NCBI GenBank assembly: GCA_951828235.1
Contig: OX639965.1
Span: 579,191-643,190 of the forward strand
DNA: 64,000 nt
Source of the DNA: an uncultured Gammaproteobacteria bacterium
GTDB taxonomy: Bacteria; Pseudomonadota; Gammaproteobacteria; Steroidobacterales; Foliamicaceae
Direction: 5' to 3'
The first letter of the stretch is position 1. Each line of letters starts with the position of its first letter. The position numbers and the translations under genes were made by a program. Below the pieces are notes generated by a model. The model searched no databases and was not told the origin of the DNA. It saw only the letters and a program-made list of their open reading frames with translations. Shown piece after piece: positions 62,217 to 64,000 of this stretch.

Positions 62217-63497
62217 ATGAAAACGGACCCAATACCTGCAAACGACTACACGCGCAGCCGGGTACCCGACCACGCCACGATCGGCGGCTTCCGGATCGCG
62301 GTCGTAGTGTTCGGGATCGGCGTAACCCTCCCCATCTTCTACATCGGATCGGAAATCAGCCTGGCGCTCGGTTTGCGCCAGGCAACGCTTGCCCTGTTCG
62401 GCGGATGCGCGATCGTGGGCCTGATGATGATTGTTACGTCGATCATCGGCGCGCGCACCCGATTGTCGACCTACATGATCATTCAATTCTCGTTCGGCCG
62501 CGGCCTGGTCCGCTTTCTGGTCAATCCGTTGCTGGCGGTGACCTACGTCGGCTACTTCGCGGCCACCGGCGACATATTCGGCGGGGCCATCCGCGAGGCC
62601 ATCGACGCGTTCTACGGAATCACGGTACCCAAGGCCCTGTGCGCCTTTTTCGGCTGCGTGGCCATGAGCCTGACCGCCATGTACGGCTTCCGCTTCATCG
62701 AACGGTTCTCCAGCCTGGCGGTGCCGTTACTGGTGTTGTTCATGCTCTACGTGGTCTATCTCGTGCTGCAGCGCATCGAGTTGCAGGACCTCTGGACCGC
62801 CCGGGGAAGCGGTGACATGTCGGTGGGCCTGGCCATATCGACGGTAATTGGGGCCAATATTCTCATGGCGGTGTCGGGGCCGGACCTGACGCGATACGCA
62901 CGGTCCGGCCGGGAGGGCGTGAAATCGGTCACCGGGCTCGCTGCCGGCTATCCCCTCATCATGCTGGCATCCGGCATTCCAACACTCGCGTTCGCCGAAA
63001 CCGACATCATGAAGATCATGGTCATCGTGGGCGTGGCCCTGCCCGCCCTGTTCATCCTGGTCTTTTCGACCTGGACCACGAATACCGTCAACCTGTACTC
63101 CGCGGTCCTGACGCTTGCCGCCTCCTTCCGCCGGTTCTCCGACAAACAGCTGGCGACAATGGCCGGCGCGCTGGGCACGCTCGGCGCGGTGCTGGGCATC
63201 ATGGACGTTTTTCTGCCCTTCGTGCTGGTTCTCGGAATTGCCACCACCCCGATTGCCGGCGTCTATATCGCCGATTCCTTCCTCCTAAGCCGCTCGGCCT
63301 ACAGGCTGGAGCACCTGTCCGCGCGACCCTCCGTCGGGTATTGCGCCCTGTTCGCATGGATCGCAGGAACCGGAACAGCCGCTGCCGCCAACCAGGGCCT
63401 GCTGACGCTGACGACCGTTCCGGCAGCCGACGGCATGATCACGGCCTTCCTGCTCCACACGGTTCTGGCCCGATGGGTCTTCAGGAAAAAGCGCTAA
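62217..63497 (+). CDS. NCS1 cytosine-permease-like transporter (second)
   Basis: The 426-residue transporter has about 12 membrane segments and is a homologue of the permease at 51.6 kb (DHATIGGFRIAVVVFGIGVT, GSEISLALGLRQATLALFGG, VSGPDLTRYARSGREGVK). It is divergent from the racemase gene across 130-140 nt. The likely substrate is a nucleobase, allantoin- or hydantoin-like compound. ATG 62217 or GTG 62205 may be the start; neither has a strong ribosome binding site. Its last 4 nt overlap the convergent HipA gene. Confidence 0.9.
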   Translation: MKTDPIPANDYTRSRVPDHATIGGFRIAVVVFGIGVTLPIFYIGSEISLALGLRQATLALFGGCAIVGLMMIVTSIIGARTRLSTYMIIQFSFGRGLVRFLVNPLLAVTYVGYFAATGDIFGGAIREAIDAFYGITVPKALCAFFGCVAMSLTAMYGFRFIERFSSLAVPLLVLFMLYVVYLVLQRIELQDLWTARGSGDMSVGLAISTVIGANILMAVSGPDLTRYARSGREGVKSVTGLAAGYPLIMLASGIPTLAFAETDIMKIMVIVGVALPALFILVFSTWTTNTVNLYSAVLTLAASFRRFSDKQLATMAGALGTLGAVLGIMDVFLPFVLVLGIATTPIAGVYIADSFLLSRSAYRLEHLSARPSVGYCALFAWIAGTGTAAAANQGLLTLTTVPAADGMITAFLLHTVLARWVFRKKR

Positions 63498-64000
63498 CGG
63501 GCGAGCCGGTCCTCCAGCCCCTCGAAGGCAAGGCCGTTCAGGAACTGGCGGCGCCACAGTAGCCGGCGGTCGGCGATGCCGAGCGCCGCTTCGTCGCAGA
63601 CGGCCTCCCAGTTGTCGGAAATGGCGGTGATCTGGCGGCTCATGATCGCCAGCGCGCGGTCCTCGGAAAGCAGGAACTTGGGCGCGGCAGCCAGACACAA
63701 CGACAACTGCGCGCGCCGTTCCTGGCCGTGGATGCGCATGGCCTGCGAGGCTTCGCGTCCTGTCCTGGGTTGCGGGCAGATGTCGTAGGCCGGCGTGAGC
63801 GCCAGGCGGCTGCCGTCCCAGAAGGCCGCGTGGTTGCGGGCGTGATCGTCGGTGTTGCCGCTCAGGATATTGAACGTCATGCGCGAGAACAGTTCCGCGA
63901 GGGTTTCTCTCGGCGCGATCGCCCGCGCACGCAGGATGTCGGCGAGATACTCATAGGAGGCGTAGGCCGCCAGGCGTTCGTCCAGACCGAACAGGGTAAG
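63494..64000 (-). CDS. HipA-family kinase (C-terminal part)
   Basis: The frame continues beyond the right edge. The visible 168 residues hold the HipA catalytic loop MTFNILSGNTDDHARNHAAF and the metal-binding LTPAYDICPQ, then the C-terminal helices. It is clearly different in sequence from the HipA at 35651. Its antitoxin, if any, lies outside the window. Confidence 0.85.
   Translation of the reverse strand, partial: LTLFGLDERLAAYASYEYLADILRARAIAPRETLAELFSRMTFNILSGNTDDHARNHAAFWDGSRLALTPAYDICPQPRTGREASQAMRIHGQERRAQLSLCLAAAPKFLLSEDRALAIMSRQITAISDNWEAVCDEAALGIADRRLLWRRQFLNGLAFEGLEDRLAR

Overview
The window is GC-rich chromosomal DNA from a gammaproteobacterium, probably an uncultivated lineage. 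The best evidence is the conserved block pepP-ubiH-ubi hydroxylase on one strand with TIGR02449-zapA-fau-rpiA on the other, plus gltB/gltD, trpS and pterin dehydratase. I cannot name the species from sequence alone.

Layout. 1-21.1 kb is core: gltD (cut by the left edge) and gltB; phhB and a gamma-glutamyltransferase-family enzyme; trpS; two tandem exported NAD(P)-binding proteins; a PfkB kinase overlapping a double trypsin-like/PDZ protein; two ubiquinone-type hydroxylases and pepP; TIGR02449-zapA-fau-rpiA; an aldehyde dehydrogenase. 21.1-21.56 kb holds four tRNA genes (Pro-UGG, Arg-UCU, His-GUG, Lys-CUU). Only the last lacks an encoded CCA, and it marks the edge of a 26-kb accessory island.

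21.8-47.6 kb is the island. It opens with a three-gene SDH/Clp-fold protease, small protein and PIN unit, then a DUF2971 protein. A long minus-strand defence block follows: HhH-GPD glycosylase, 112-aa protein beginning Met-Gly-Gly, PfkB/nucleoside-deoxyribosyltransferase fusion, QueC-like enzyme, a 1657-aa single-chain restriction-modification enzyme and a frameshifted RusA-like gene, with a divergent XRE regulator at its head. From 33.7 kb on come toxin-antitoxin modules (DUF433/DUF5615 remnant, hipBA, hicAB, relB/yafQ, TIGR02683/02684, higBA, plus a lone Fic protein) among duplicated, split and decayed genes and a likely pair of divergent small RNAs.

47.8-63.5 kb looks like a catabolic region for cyclic amides such as hydantoins: HyuA, HyuB and an NCS1-type permease; a MalT-like LuxR regulator; then a MFS transporter, a second HyuB, a TonB-dependent receptor, an Asp/Glu/hydantoin racemase and a second permease. 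A second HipA runs off the right edge.

The strongest candidate for an undescribed system is the QueC-like operon at 30.3-33.7 kb. It has the nucleobase-chemistry genes seen around QueC-like immune enzymes (type IV CBASS, Qat) but no cyclic-nucleotide synthase, ATPase or TatD nuclease here. Instead it encodes a small protein whose start would expose an N-terminal glycine.
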